Notes: a model not told the origin generated them from the letters alone. A stretch of DNA of 64,000 nucleotides from PHAA01 sp022706565 (GCA_040769385.1 JAXGLD010000006.1:50571-114570), one strand, 5' to 3'. Positions 1 to 9,155 are shown, numbered from the stretch's first letter. Numbers and translations are program-made.

Positions 1-1334
1 CCGGAATCAACCACCACACTCATCATCTTCCGCTCCGAATCAAAGGGGACTTCTCTCAAGGCCATCTGGCGCTCCAGCGCCCCGGCTTTGGCTGCCATTA
101 CCAGCAGTGCAGCTTCGGTAGGATCGCCCTGGACTTCGTAATCACCGTTGACTTTCCTAAGATCAGAATTGTTGCAGTTCAAGGCTATTTCCATGAGGAG
201 AGTCGTGCCACTCTCCAGCCTGGCCTTCTGCCCGTGTTCATCTATAAGGGCGCCTTTGGAGTGGTACCCTTCCCCTTCAATATCCAATACCTGGTTGAAG
301 GTAGCCGCTTTTTTAACTGTCATTTGATTGCGAGTCAAGGTGCCGGTCTTATCTGAACAGATAACAGTGGTACACCCTAGAGTCTCTACTGCCGGCAGCT
401 TTCGTACAATGGCATTTCTTCTGGCCATCCTTTGGACCCCGAGAGCCAAAACCACGGTGACAATAGCCGGTAGTCCTTCTGGAATGGCAGCTACTGCCAG
501 GCTGATCCCGGCCATTAGCATAGTCATTATGTCTTCCCCGCGGGCAATCCCCAATGAGGTTACTACCAAACACACCGCCAGGCAGATGAAGATCAAGGTC
601 TTGCCCAGTACGTGCAGCTTCAGTTGCAGAGGCGTCATTTCCGTCTCGGTCTCCATCATCAACCCGGCAATCTCACCCATTACCGTATTCATACCGGTTC
701 CCACCACTATACCCCGGCCCCGGCCTCGGGTCACCGAGGTACCCGTAAAAGCCATGTTGGTTCTGTCAGCCAGCGGGCATTCTGGTGAACAGACTGATTC
801 GCATCGCTTCTCGACCGGCACTGATTCACCGGTCAAGGCCGATTCGTCCATCTCCAGAGTTGACGACGACACCAGTCTGAGATCGGCGGGCGCCTTATCG
901 CCGGCCTCCAGCAAGACCAGATCGCCGGGAACCAAATCAGTTGCCGGAACCGTCCTCCGCCGGCCATTCCTGATTACTCTGGCTTCCGGAGCAGCCATTT
1001 TTTTGATCTCCTCCAAAGAACGCTCGGCCTTGTATTCTTGGATGAAACCCAGTATGGCATTGATTATGACAATAGTCATAATGGTAAGGGCATCGGCCAT
1101 ATCCCCTATTACACCTGATATGACGGTCGCCCCCAACAAAACCAATACCATGGTATCGGTAAACTGATTCAACATTATCCGCCAAGGTTGGATGGGACTG
1201 CCCATCTCCACCACGTTACTATACTTTTGCTGACGCAGATTGACCTCTCGGTCGGATAGACCAGCGCTCAAATCGGTATCCACAGCCCTGACTATGTGGT
1301 CGATATCCAGGCTCCACCAAGAGTCTTTGGTCAT
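1..1334 (-). CDS. Cation-transporting P-type ATPase, Ca2+ pump type (3' part missing)
   Basis: Membrane pump that couples ATP hydrolysis to cation export; the family is P2A (SERCA/PMCA-like). The frame is open from an ATG preceded by GGAGG and runs off the left edge, giving about 444 residues of a protein normally near 900. In order I see the N-terminal cytoplasmic cation-ATPase domain, a first pair of membrane helices, the actuator domain with the TGES loop (ALTGESVPVEK), helices 3-4 with the PEGLPA motif typical of Ca2+ pumps, and the phosphorylation motif CSDKTGTLT with Asp at about residue 328. The nucleotide-binding domain begins and is cut. PEGLPA and the CSDKTGTLT sequence argue against a heavy-metal (P1B) pump. 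Ca2+ versus Mn2+ specificity cannot be decided without helices 5-6, which are missing. Confidence 0.9.
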   Translation of the reverse strand, partial: MTKDSWWSLDIDHIVRAVDTDLSAGLSDREVNLRQQKYSNVVEMGSPIQPWRIMLNQFTDTMVLVLLGATVISGVIGDMADALTIMTIVIINAILGFIQEYKAERSLEEIKKMAAPEARVIRNGRRRTVPATDLVPGDLVLLEAGDKAPADLRLVSSSTLEMDESALTGESVPVEKRCESVCSPECPLADRTNMAFTGTSVTRGRGRGIVVGTGMNTVMGEIAGLMMETETEMTPLQLKLHVLGKTLIFICLAVCLVVTSLGIARGEDIMTMLMAGISLAVAAIPEGLPAIVTVVLALGVQRMARRNAIVRKLPAVETLGCTTVICSDKTGTLTRNQMTVKKAATFNQVLDIEGEGYHSKGALIDEHGQKARLESGTTLLMEIALNCNNSDLRKVNGDYEVQGDPTEAALLVMAAKAGALERQMALREVPFDSERKMMSVVVDS

Positions 1335-1395
1335 CTTTGTGCCTCCGTAATACTATCTCAGACAATCTTATTCACAATCAGGCCATAAAAGACCA

Positions 1396-1421
1396 AAGGA
1401 CAGCCAGTTCGGGCTGTCCCA
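1396..1421 (-). terminator. Possible rho-independent terminator
   Basis: An 8-bp GC-rich inverted repeat (GGACAGCC / GGCTGTCC) with a 6-base loop lies 35 bases past the end of the glycosylase-like gene. Read on the minus strand it is followed by CTTTGGTCTTTTA, a weak T-rich tail. Confidence 0.5.
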
Positions 1422-1453
1422 CCAGTTATGGGGTTGGTGTTGGCGGCTTTTGT

Positions 1454-2098
1454 CTAGGAGTCTGTATCCACGAGTGCGGCCAGGGCGGCAAATATCTCCG
1501 GTCGATAGGATTGTTCGTCCAAAACGCTGAGGAACGTGGTGCCTTCATGATGATAGACCAGACGGTCCTGAATGGTATCCAGCATTCCGTACGCTTTCAA
1601 AACGAAGTCACTTACTCGACGACCGAACAATATGACGTATTCAGGCTTGAAAATCATTAGTTCTTCGATTAAATAAGTAAGACAGTTGAGTACTTCGTCG
1701 TCAGCTGGTCTGATCGGTATCCCGGTACAACTCTTATTGCTCACCCGACAGATGTTGTGAACATCCAGCAGCGAATTGTGGACCTGGCAAGGAATAGCGT
1801 CAGCCAAGGGGCAAGCTTTAAGCTGACATCGGACCATAAAGGTATGATAGACTGCATCGACTTGCAGGTATTTCTGGATGGCATTGCGAACATCCACAAT
1901 CCAATCGATGTCGTTGGTGCGCTTCCCTTCACATTCGAATACTATGACGGCTTCCGGTACCAGGTCTCCTTTACCCGTAGCCGGTTTGCTGGTGCAGCGC
2001 AGCAAGGCCGGGCAGCGAGTACATTTACTAATTCTGGTCTCCAACTTGATTATGGCTTTGATATTTTGCTCCCGTTGATTAACATCCAATTCGATCAT
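1454..2098 (-). CDS. Divergent uracil-DNA-glycosylase-like protein
   Basis: About 214 residues that read like the uracil-DNA glycosylase superfamily, closest to the iron-sulphur family 4/5 enzymes. There is an N-terminal CxxC (KCTRCPALLRC), further cysteines in the middle that could complete a 4Fe-4S site, and a C-terminal YVILFGRR segment like the strand before the leucine loop. The usual catalytic GEAPG motif is replaced by VFECEGKRTND, so glycosylase activity is uncertain. I start at the ATG of MIELDVNQ because the 38 residues upstream look like translated spacer; an AAGAG lies about 8 bases before it. It may instead be a non-enzymatic member of the fold. Confidence 0.55.
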   Translation of the reverse strand: MIELDVNQREQNIKAIIKLETRISKCTRCPALLRCTSKPATGKGDLVPEAVIVFECEGKRTNDIDWIVDVRNAIQKYLQVDAVYHTFMVRCQLKACPLADAIPCQVHNSLLDVHNICRVSNKSCTGIPIRPADDEVLNCLTYLIEELMIFKPEYVILFGRRVSDFVLKAYGMLDTIQDRLVYHHEGTTFLSVLDEQSYRPEIFAALAALVDTDS

Positions 2099-2221
2099 CA
2101 CCCATCTCTTCAATAAAGCGACAGCAGCACCTGATCCCCAAAAAATACCGCTTCTCAGCGGCGGGGTATAATGATAGTTGGACTTATTGGACCTGTACAG
2201 TCTATCAGGCACAGATAGTCG

Positions 2222-2605
2222 TTAATTAATCTTATACAAGTACTCCCGGGTCCGCTTACTTGTTCCCCAAGTAGCATCGGTCAATCGCGATGAAAGATAG
2301 CTGCGTATATTATCGTCCATTTCCGGATTTTCCAAATCGAACAGGATGTAAAAAGCCCGCAGCAAGCTATTCATATTCATCAGCAGCCGATCTGGAGGTG
2401 TAATCTTGAGCAAGGCATCCCGTCTCCCATAGAAGTACACCATTCGCCGTACCACCCACATTATTTCTGCATTGGTAAAGAGTCTCTTGGCCAATATCTC
2501 ATCCATCAGTTGGTCCGGACCGACTGCATACTCGCGCTTTTCAAGCTCTTTATACTCATCGGTGTCGATTATTGATATTGGTACACCCAGTAAATCTTTC
2601 TCCAA
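2222..2605 (-). CDS. Hypothetical protein, 127 aa
   Basis: I do not recognise this protein. It is acidic at the N-terminus and mostly helical, with no signal peptide or membrane segment. The chosen start is a TTG seven bases after a perfect AGGAGG; another TTG two codons earlier abuts that ribosome site and is less likely. The gene lies alone between the glycosylase-like gene and the cell-wall hydrolase, all on the minus strand. Bases 2099-2221 upstream of the glycosylase gene hold no other candidate gene. Confidence 0.65.
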   Translation of the reverse strand: MEKDLLGVPISIIDTDEYKELEKREYAVGPDQLMDEILAKRLFTNAEIMWVVRRMVYFYGRRDALLKITPPDRLLMNMNSLLRAFYILFDLENPEMDDNIRSYLSSRLTDATWGTSKRTREYLYKIN

Positions 2606-2637
2606 TTCCAAACCTCCTGATAAATAATACTGGAAAT

Positions 2638-3690
2638 TTACCTGATTACCCGCCGCGCTCCAACGTACCTGGATGCATAATAGGATTCACTCAGGGACGA
2701 GTAGATAACTCCTCCGCTGCTGGGCGAACTGGAGTGTATGAACTTGCCGTTACCAGTGTAGATACCTACATGGCTAACCCCGCCGGAGGTATTGAAAAAC
2801 ACCAGATCCCCCGGAATCAGGTTGGCTTTGGCAACAGCGCTGCCTTGACCGTATTGACCGGCCGCGGTACGGTTAAGGGAAATACCATACTGTTTAAATA
2901 CATAGGAGGTGAATCCGGAACAGTCGAATCCACCTGGCGAGGATCCCCCATACCTGTAAGGAGTCCCCAGGTACTGAGCAGCTGTGGAGATCACCCGGGA
3001 TGCGGTGGCATTATCACCAGACCTTGAAACCGTTACAGCGTTCGGAGTTCCAGTAACCTTAAGGGTCTCTCCCGCGATGAGTGCATCTCCGGTCAACCCA
3101 TTGAGGATCTTGATATTATTGACAGTGGTTCCGTAGAGCTGAGCGATGCTCCACAGGCTGTCACCAGGCTGGATTACATACACCGACGTGTTTGAATCGG
3201 ACGCTGCGGCTGGTGGTGACTCAACCGACGCGGTGACCGCGGTCACTGGCGGTGCTGCTGGAACCGCAGTTCCGTTCAGTTTAATAACCTGTCCGGGATG
3301 CAACAGCTCGGAACTCAAACCATTCAGCTGTTTGACCTGGGCTACCGTCATGCCATGGGAGGTGGCTATCCCCCATAGGTTGTCCCCTGATTGGACGATA
3401 TATGTAGATGTGGTGGTATTAGCTGCAGGTGCGGCTGGTGAGGATGGTATTGGGGGCGCAGGTGCCGGTGCTGCGGTTAATTTCAGAACCTGACCGATTT
3501 GCAGCATTTCCGAACTCAAACCATTCAGCTGTTTTATCTGGTCAACCGTAACCCCATTGGCACTGGCGATGGTCCAAAGACAATCGCCCGATTTGACCGT
3601 ATAAGAAGCGGGTGCAGCAACCACTATGCTGCCTCCCGCCAGCAAACTTAGCAATAATGTCAATACGCCGATCAGCGTCGCTTTCCTCAT
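2638..3690 (-). CDS. Secreted LysM / NlpC-P60 peptidoglycan endopeptidase
   Basis: Exported cell-wall hydrolase expected to cut peptide stems of peptidoglycan. It has a signal peptide (MRKATLIGVLTLLLSLLAGG), then three LysM modules, each starting with a YxVxSGDxLWxIA-type sequence and separated by Ala/Pro/Ser linkers, then an NlpC/P60 catalytic domain. The catalytic Cys is in FDCSGF, the His in VSHVGIY and a second His in FIHSSS. About 350 residues, full length for this architecture. Two starts are possible; I prefer the inner ATG because AGGGG lies four bases upstream of it, while the outer ATG six codons earlier lacks a ribosome site. The LysM repeats place it on the cell wall. It stands alone, and its role in growth, division or germination cannot be told from sequence. 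Confidence 0.92.
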   Translation of the reverse strand: MRKATLIGVLTLLLSLLAGGSIVVAAPASYTVKSGDCLWTIASANGVTVDQIKQLNGLSSEMLQIGQVLKLTAAPAPAPPIPSSPAAPAANTTTSTYIVQSGDNLWGIATSHGMTVAQVKQLNGLSSELLHPGQVIKLNGTAVPAAPPVTAVTASVESPPAAASDSNTSVYVIQPGDSLWSIAQLYGTTVNNIKILNGLTGDALIAGETLKVTGTPNAVTVSRSGDNATASRVISTAAQYLGTPYRYGGSSPGGFDCSGFTSYVFKQYGISLNRTAAGQYGQGSAVAKANLIPGDLVFFNTSGGVSHVGIYTGNGKFIHSSSPSSGGVIYSSLSESYYASRYVGARRVIR

Positions 3691-3780
3691 TCTACCCCTA
3701 CCCTTCATAAAACATGTAAATTAATCCATGTTGTTTATTCTATAGTAGGGCGGCAATGTCCTGCCAAGAAAGGAAGAAAT

Positions 3781-4608
3781 TTATTTGTTTTTGTTGAAAT
3801 AGCGGCGGATCGCATCCATCATTTGGGAATTGATGCCACTCGCCCCCATTCTGTCGCGGGTTACAGAACCGGTTCCATGAAAATCAGACCCGCCGGTGAT
3901 CAGCAAGTGGTGTTCTTGTGCCAAGGCAGTCAATTGCTCAATTTGAGCCGGTTGATGTTCGGGGTAATAGACCTCCAAACCCTCTATCCCCATGGCGATG
4001 ATTTGCCCAATTTTGTCCTGATCCCGTATCAAACCAGGATGGGCCAACACGCTGACGCCCCCGGCCATATTGATGAGGCTAATTGCTTCTTCGGGAGTGA
4101 ACTTATACCGGCGAATATAAGCGGGGCGACTGTGGTCTATGTATTTGTCAAAAGCCTCTTCCTCTGTGGAGACTACTCCCAGGTGGCACAATGCCCGTGC
4201 TATATGGGGACGGCCAATAAGCTGCCCCTCAGCGCAATGTTTCACTTGTTCCATGGTGATATTTACGCCTAGCTGGTTGAGTTTGGCCACTATCTTTTCC
4301 GCCCGGTTCCAACGCTCCCTTCTTATATAGGCTAGTCGTTCCGCCATCCGGCCGTCCCGATCGGCAATGAAGTAGCCCAGGATATGCACCTCATCATCCC
4401 CATAATCGGTATTCAATTCAATTCCGGGGATGAAATCCAGTTTGATCTGTTTGGTTTGGATAAAGGTCTGAGCCGGCTTGATTCCATCCAGAGTGTCATG
4501 ATCAGTTATGGCCAGACCAGTCAGTCCGCTTTGAAGCGCCCGCACAATAACCTCAGCCGGTGTCAGCACCCCGTCGGAAGCGGTGGTATGTACATGCAGG
4601 TCGTACAT
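3781..4608 (-). CDS. PHP-domain phosphoesterase (RNase AM / YciV family)
   Basis: 275-residue metal-dependent phosphoesterase. The PHP fold is shown by the first metal motif DLHVHTTASDG at the N-terminus, AITDHDTLDG, PGIELNTDYG, a VLAHPG motif and GGSDFHG near the C-terminus. Relatives hydrolyse 3',5'-bisphosphate nucleotides or trim RNA 5' ends (RNase AM). The ATG has AAGGAGG upstream and lies 15 bases after the M19 dipeptidase stop, so the two are probably cotranscribed. The substrate in this organism is inferred only from the family. Confidence 0.88.
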   Translation of the reverse strand: MYDLHVHTTASDGVLTPAEVIVRALQSGLTGLAITDHDTLDGIKPAQTFIQTKQIKLDFIPGIELNTDYGDDEVHILGYFIADRDGRMAERLAYIRRERWNRAEKIVAKLNQLGVNITMEQVKHCAEGQLIGRPHIARALCHLGVVSTEEEAFDKYIDHSRPAYIRRYKFTPEEAISLINMAGGVSVLAHPGLIRDQDKIGQIIAMGIEGLEVYYPEHQPAQIEQLTALAQEHHLLITGGSDFHGTGSVTRDRMGASGINSQMMDAIRRYFNKNK

Positions 4609-4623
4609 GGAAATCCTCCTTAT

Positions 4624-5565
4624 TCAGCTGCTCTGAGTAGGTAAAACTGCGGTTATGACGCGCATAGCATTTGTGCCGAGAATCATTTCGATTTCACGGC
4701 GCGAAAATCCTTTGTCGGCCAGCAAATCCGGCATCCTGGCATACTGTCCAACCTCTCCAAGGACCATGTCATCAGCACCGTCAAAATCCGAACCCAAACC
4801 TACATATTCTACCCCGATCAGGTCAGCAATGTAGGCAATATGGTCCAGCATATCGCCAACCGTTGCGTTGCCGTCTTCCTTGATAAAATCGCTAACCTGG
4901 GTTATGCCTACCACTCCTCCCTTTTGAGCCAGGGCTTTAAGCTGGGCGTCATCCAGATTTCGCCAGTGCGGGCAGAGTGAACGGGCGTTGGCGTGAGTGA
5001 CCAGAACTGGTCGGGCGTACGTTTCCAAGGCCTGGTAATAAGAGGGGACGGAAATATGGGCCAAGTCCAGAAGAATTCCCAACCGGTCCATTTCTTTCAG
5101 CGTCTCCCTCCCCTTGAGGCTTAGTCCCCCGGCGCTGATCCCTTCCCCACCCCCATCTGCCAACAGATTACGGTCATTCCAGGTCAATCCCATGCTACGC
5201 AAACCGCTTCGCTGCAAGACTCTCAAGATTTCCAGATCGCCGCCCAGGCATTCAGCACCCTCCAGATGCAGAAGGCAACCTATTTTATTCTGGTCTTTAA
5301 GGTTGCTCAGATCATCGCAATTGAGTATTGGTTGAAGGTGGGAGCGGTTATCTTCGACCTCCATCCAGAAGCGATCCAATTGTTTTAAAATCTCGCGTAA
5401 ACAGGTGTTGCTTTCGGCAGGTCGGGTAAACAAGGCAAAAAACTGCAGTCCGATGCCGGCGGCTTGAGCCCTCTGGATATCGTACTGGGATGAGTTGGAC
5501 CACAAAGCCGCCCCGGTCTTACATAGGTGGGAAATCGTATCACAATGCAAATCTACGATATTCAT
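4624..5565 (-). CDS. Membrane dipeptidase-like, peptidase family M19
   Basis: Zinc-dependent dipeptidase of the renal-dipeptidase family, 313 residues in the usual length range. Metal ligands are recognisable: VDLHCDTIS at the start, HLEGAE near residue 110, THANARSLCPHWRN near 200 and GLGSDFDGA near 265. I start at the inner ATG since GGGAGG lies seven bases upstream, and the longer frame begins inside the terminator region of spoVS. There is no signal peptide, so it is probably cytoplasmic. It may release amino acids from dipeptides or D-containing peptides. A second gene (PHP) follows closely. Confidence 0.9.
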   Translation of the reverse strand: MNIVDLHCDTISHLCKTGAALWSNSSQYDIQRAQAAGIGLQFFALFTRPAESNTCLREILKQLDRFWMEVEDNRSHLQPILNCDDLSNLKDQNKIGCLLHLEGAECLGGDLEILRVLQRSGLRSMGLTWNDRNLLADGGGEGISAGGLSLKGRETLKEMDRLGILLDLAHISVPSYYQALETYARPVLVTHANARSLCPHWRNLDDAQLKALAQKGGVVGITQVSDFIKEDGNATVGDMLDHIAYIADLIGVEYVGLGSDFDGADDMVLGEVGQYARMPDLLADKGFSRREIEMILGTNAMRVITAVLPTQSS

Positions 5566-5608
5566 AATTATCCTCCCTTGGATATTTAGTATTGGCTGAG
5601 GGATATGC

Positions 5609-5635
5609 AAAAAACCTGCTTCAGGAGCAGGTTTT
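5609..5635 (-). terminator. Rho-independent terminator after spoVS
   Basis: Read on the minus strand: AACCTGCT, loop of five, AGCAGGTT, then TTTTG. It lies about 40 bases past the spoVS stop and ends that transcript before the M19 gene. Confidence 0.85.
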
Positions 5636-5673
5636 ACTTCACATCGGTATTTATTATGATAGGGAGCAGCTGT

Positions 5674-5934
5674 TTACCTCGGTTCTACGATCAGCTTGAT
5701 GGCAGTTCTTTCTTCGTTATCGATAACGATGTCGGTAAACGCTGGGATGCATATCAGGTCCATACCGCTGGGCGCCACGAATCCGCGTGCTATGGCAATG
5801 GCTTTAATGGACTGGTTGATCGCACCCGCCCCGATGGCTTGGATCTCAGCAGCACCTTTTTCCCGGAGCACTCCAGCTAAGGCACCGGCAACCGAATTAG
5901 GACTTGATTTAGCTGAAACTTTTAATACTTCCAC
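5674..5934 (-). CDS. spoVS: Stage V sporulation protein S
   Basis: 86-residue SpoVS, a small Alba-like protein required for normal progress from stage V and coat assembly in Bacillus. The sequence matches the family almost end to end: MEVLKVSAKSSPNSVAGALA, QAIGAGAINQSIKAIAIARG and the ERTAIKLIVEPR-type C-terminus. The start is GTG with GGGAGG eight bases upstream. It follows ymdB as in Bacillus and Clostridia, but 150 bases of AT-rich spacer separate them, so it may have its own promoter. Its presence is one of the main signs of an endospore former. Confidence 0.96.
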   Translation of the reverse strand: MEVLKVSAKSSPNSVAGALAGVLREKGAAEIQAIGAGAINQSIKAIAIARGFVAPSGMDLICIPAFTDIVIDNEERTAIKLIVEPR

Positions 5935-6082
5935 GTATTAGCCTCCCTCATTGATAAATACGATTTTACAACGTAGATTGAAAAGGTTGCTATATAGAAG
6001 TATATTCTAAATCTATTCACTAATTCCTTCTTTTTCAATTAACCTAATGGTAAATTTTCATTATAATGGGATTCCAACTCGT

Positions 6083-6865
6083 TTATTCCATTGTCATAGA
6101 GAATCTTTCAATACTGACAGCGGTCCCATTGTTCTCATTCAGTTCTATAACTACTCCCTGCATCTGTGCGGATCCACCTGCCACTTCGAATCTGGTGGGG
6201 CGGCCGTGCAGGAACTTTTCAACGATGGGATCGATTTCCATACCCAGAATGGAGTGAATCGGACCGGTCATGCCCAAGTCGGTTATATAGGCAGTACCGT
6301 TTGGCAGAATTCTCTCGTCCGCGGTTTGTATATGAGTGTGCGTGCCCAAGACTGCTGAAACCTGGCCGTCAAAACAGTATCCAAGGGCCAATTTTTCCGA
6401 AGTGGCCTCGGCATGTACATCCACGATGATATAGTCGGCGGAGCCGCCCAGATCTTTCAATATGTCACGGATCGCCTGAAACGGGCAGTCCAGGGGGGGC
6501 AGGAACATGCGGCCGGAGACATTGATTACGGCGATATTCTTACTAAACCCGGCTTTGTAGACATGATAGCCTTGCCCGGGGCAAGGGCTGGGATAGTTAG
6601 CCGGCCGTATCAAACGGGGTTCATCGTCAATAAAAGTAAATATGTTTTTGTTATCCCATACATGATTGCCCATGGTCAGCACATCGATGCCGGCACTCAG
6701 TAGTTCTTCCTTGACATCATTGGTAAGACCTCGACCGCCGGCTGCATTTTCAGCATTGCAAATAGTAAAATCGATATTCTTGCCCTGCTGCAACCGTGAC
6801 AACAGGGTCTTGATAGCAGTTCGTCCCGGCCGGCCCACCACATCTCCGATAACTAGTATATTCAA
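6083..6865 (-). CDS. ymdB: YmdB-family metallophosphoesterase
   Basis: 260-residue binuclear-metal phosphodiesterase of the TIGR00282/YmdB family; the Bacillus protein hydrolyses 2',3'-cyclic nucleotides and affects biofilm and motility decisions. Motifs: IGDVVGRPGR, NAENAAGGRGLT, GNHVWDN, DVHAEATSEK and GTHTHIQTAD, which supply the metal ligands. I use a TTG start before NILVIGD because GGAGGG lies nine bases upstream. The longer frame would overlap the preceding gene by 35 bases. The neighbourhood rny-(unknown)-ymdB-spoVS is the classic order with one extra gene inserted. Confidence 0.93.
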   Translation of the reverse strand: MNILVIGDVVGRPGRTAIKTLLSRLQQGKNIDFTICNAENAAGGRGLTNDVKEELLSAGIDVLTMGNHVWDNKNIFTFIDDEPRLIRPANYPSPCPGQGYHVYKAGFSKNIAVINVSGRMFLPPLDCPFQAIRDILKDLGGSADYIIVDVHAEATSEKLALGYCFDGQVSAVLGTHTHIQTADERILPNGTAYITDLGMTGPIHSILGMEIDPIVEKFLHGRPTRFEVAGGSAQMQGVVIELNENNGTAVSIERFSMTME

Positions 6866-6884
6866 TTGTTCAGTCCCTCCAGTG

Positions 6885-7376
6885 TCAGCGATTGAATACG
6901 AAAACCCGTCCCTTGTCACGGTAGACGAAGAAGTTCCGAAAAGATTCCTGTCCTGATTTGATCTTATTGACGACTTGAGTTTTCTCTTCCTCGTTAAGCA
7001 AAGCGGCTGTTACCATATCATTATCGTCCCTAATCAGCCAGGATGCAAACTCTTGCCGCACCAATCCAATGAAAAGTCCTATTTCTTCCTCGGCCAGGGT
7101 CCGGCTATCGCGATACAGTCGCAGTATGGTAATGCCAGCGTGCTGGATGGACTTCAGGCTAATATGTATCGGATTCAGGTTTCTCATCCGGTAGAAAAGA
7201 GCCATGCTTTGGTGGCATGCATCAATAAAGCTGTTGCCCTGCGTCTCCTCTAAATTGGTGTTCAATGCAACCTCTATCTTGATGATATCCCGCACAGAAT
7301 CAAATTTCACCGCACTCAATTCGGTATAACGTAAAAACGCCGATATCAGCGCGTCTAGACTAGACCCATTATCCAT
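6885..7376 (-). CDS. Hypothetical protein between rny and ymdB
   Basis: 163 residues, not recognised. The chain is mostly helical, with a repeated pattern of hydrophobic and acidic residues, and it ends in a basic aromatic tail (FFVYRDKGRVFVFNR). There is no signal peptide, membrane helix or cysteine motif. The ATG has GGGGAAG upstream. It is followed after 19 bases by ymdB, so the two are likely cotranscribed, and it lies after the rny terminator. Its position among RNA-turnover genes is only a hint of function. Confidence 0.75.
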   Translation of the reverse strand: MDNGSSLDALISAFLRYTELSAVKFDSVRDIIKIEVALNTNLEETQGNSFIDACHQSMALFYRMRNLNPIHISLKSIQHAGITILRLYRDSRTLAEEEIGLFIGLVRQEFASWLIRDDNDMVTAALLNEEEKTQVVNKIKSGQESFRNFFVYRDKGRVFVFNR

Positions 7377-7533
7377 ATAGCATATCTTCCCCTTTACTAA
7401 AATAACATAGGAATTCCGGATGAACGGGGGTTTTTCCTGCTTGCTTGGTCATGTAAATTCAACCATATCAGGAAGATGGCTAATGGATGCAACCGTCCTG
7501 GTACGAAAAGAGCCCCGTCGAGACCCTATAATC

Positions 7534-7577
7534 ATCAAAAGCCCGTTGATGAGTATAGCACACTCTTCAACGGGCTG
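7534..7577 (-). terminator. Rho-independent terminator after rny
   Basis: A 10-bp inverted repeat AGCCCGTTGA / TCAACGGGCT with a 17-base loop, followed on the minus strand by TTTTGATGATT. It lies 30 bases past the rny stop. Confidence 0.75.
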
Positions 7578-7604
7578 GGTATCTAATATTAGGTTGGTTT
7601 GGTG

Positions 7605-9155
7605 CTATTTGGCCAGTTCTACAGATCTGGTTTCCCTGATTACCATAACCTTTATTTGCCCGGGGTAATCCAGTTCTTGTTCAATCTGGCGGGCTATATT
7701 CTTAACCAGAGTAATCGTGCCCAAATCATCGATTTGCTCAGGTTTGACGATGATCCTGATTTCTCGTCCAGCCTGAATTGCGTACGACTTGTCAACACCT
7801 TCGAAGCTGTTGGCCAGGTTTTCCAGTTTCTCTAACCTTTTGATGTAAGACTCTAGGGTCTCCCGGCGGGCTCCCGGTCGAGATGCGGAGATAGCATCGG
7901 CCGCCTGCACAAGTATGGCTTCGATAGTCTGTGGTTCCACATCACCATGGTGGGCTTCGATGCCATGAACTACCTCCTTGGATTCACGGTATTTCTTGGC
8001 AAGATCGACTCCAATCTCGACATGAGGTCCTACCACCTCGTGGTCTACCGCTTTGCCGATATCGTGCAGCAATCCAGCCCGCTTGGCGAGTGCTATGTCC
8101 ACATCCAATTCGGCGGCCATGATTCCGGCCAGGTGTGAAACCTCGATAGAGTGCTTCAATACGTTCTGTCCGTAACTGGTCCGGTATTTAAGGCGTCCCA
8201 AGAGCCTAATCAACTCCGGATGCAGTCCGTGTACCCCAACATCAAAGGCGGCCTGTTCACCCAGTTCTCTCAATTGTTGATCGATCTGATTCTTGGATTT
8301 CTCGATCATCTCTTCGATACGAGCGGGATGGATCCTGCCATCGGATACCAGGCTTTCCAGGGCAACCCGGGCTATTTCGCGCCGCACCGGATCGAACGAC
8401 GAGAGAATAACTGCTTCAGGCGTGTCATCAATGATCAGGTCGACTCCCGATAGAGTCTCGAATGTCCGGATATTGCGCCCTTCGCGCCCTATTATCCGTC
8501 CTTTCATCTCATCATTGGGCAGGGCGACCACCGAAACGGTAGTCTCCGATACCACGTCTGCCGCGCACTTTTGAATAGCCAGGGAGACAATGTTTTTGGC
8601 CTTTTTGTCCGCCTCTTCCTTGGCCTCGTTTTCTAGACTTCTGATCATTACAGCAGTTTCCTGCCGGATCTCATTTTCTACATTAGCCAGCAGCAACTCC
8701 TTGGCTGCCTCGCTGGTCAGTCCCGACAGCCGTTCCAATTCCTTCAACTGCTGGGTCAAGACCATTTTAATATCCTGCTGCGATTTATCAACATCCTTTT
8801 CCTTTTGCAACAGGATCTGTTCTTTCTTTTCAATACTCTCGGTTTTCTTGTCCACTAATTCTTCTTTTTGCAGGACTCTTCTTTCCAAGCGGTCAAGATC
8901 TCTGCGTCTGTCCCTCAGGTCTTTTTCCGCTTCCTGACGACTCTGGTGGATTTCATCTTTGGCTTCCAATAATAGTTCTTTCTTTCTGGCTTCACCTTCC
9001 TTGGCTGCCTCCTCAACGATGCGGGCAGCCTGTTCCTCGGCTAATCCCAGTTTGCTCTCGGCAATGTTTTTACGTCCCAGGTAGCCAATGAGCAAACCGA
9101 TAACTAAAGCCAGAATTATAAATACAAATACTTCCGGATTGTTTATCTTATTCAC
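7605..9155 (-). CDS. rny: Ribonuclease Y
   Basis: 516-residue membrane-anchored endoribonuclease that starts mRNA decay in many Firmicutes. In order: one N-terminal membrane helix (about residues 8-28), a long charged coiled coil (about 35-200), a KH RNA-binding domain (GRIIGREGRNIRTFE, about 215), and an HD phosphohydrolase domain with LLHDIGKAVDHE and EAHHGD as metal ligands. Length and order are standard. The ATG follows AAGGAGG. The gene has its own promoter-like sequence and a structured leader upstream and a terminator downstream, so it looks monocistronic and separately regulated. Confidence 0.97.
   Translation of the reverse strand: MNKINNPEVFVFIILALVIGLLIGYLGRKNIAESKLGLAEEQAARIVEEAAKEGEARKKELLLEAKDEIHQSRQEAEKDLRDRRRDLDRLERRVLQKEELVDKKTESIEKKEQILLQKEKDVDKSQQDIKMVLTQQLKELERLSGLTSEAAKELLLANVENEIRQETAVMIRSLENEAKEEADKKAKNIVSLAIQKCAADVVSETTVSVVALPNDEMKGRIIGREGRNIRTFETLSGVDLIIDDTPEAVILSSFDPVRREIARVALESLVSDGRIHPARIEEMIEKSKNQIDQQLRELGEQAAFDVGVHGLHPELIRLLGRLKYRTSYGQNVLKHSIEVSHLAGIMAAELDVDIALAKRAGLLHDIGKAVDHEVVGPHVEIGVDLAKKYRESKEVVHGIEAHHGDVEPQTIEAILVQAADAISASRPGARRETLESYIKRLEKLENLANSFEGVDKSYAIQAGREIRIIVKPEQIDDLGTITLVKNIARQIEQELDYPGQIKVMVIRETRSVELAK

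Noticed and set aside
328..1167. 279-codon open frame on the plus strand
   Set aside because: Lies entirely antisense to the P-type ATPase, has low-complexity Ser/Thr/Pro composition and no ribosome site.
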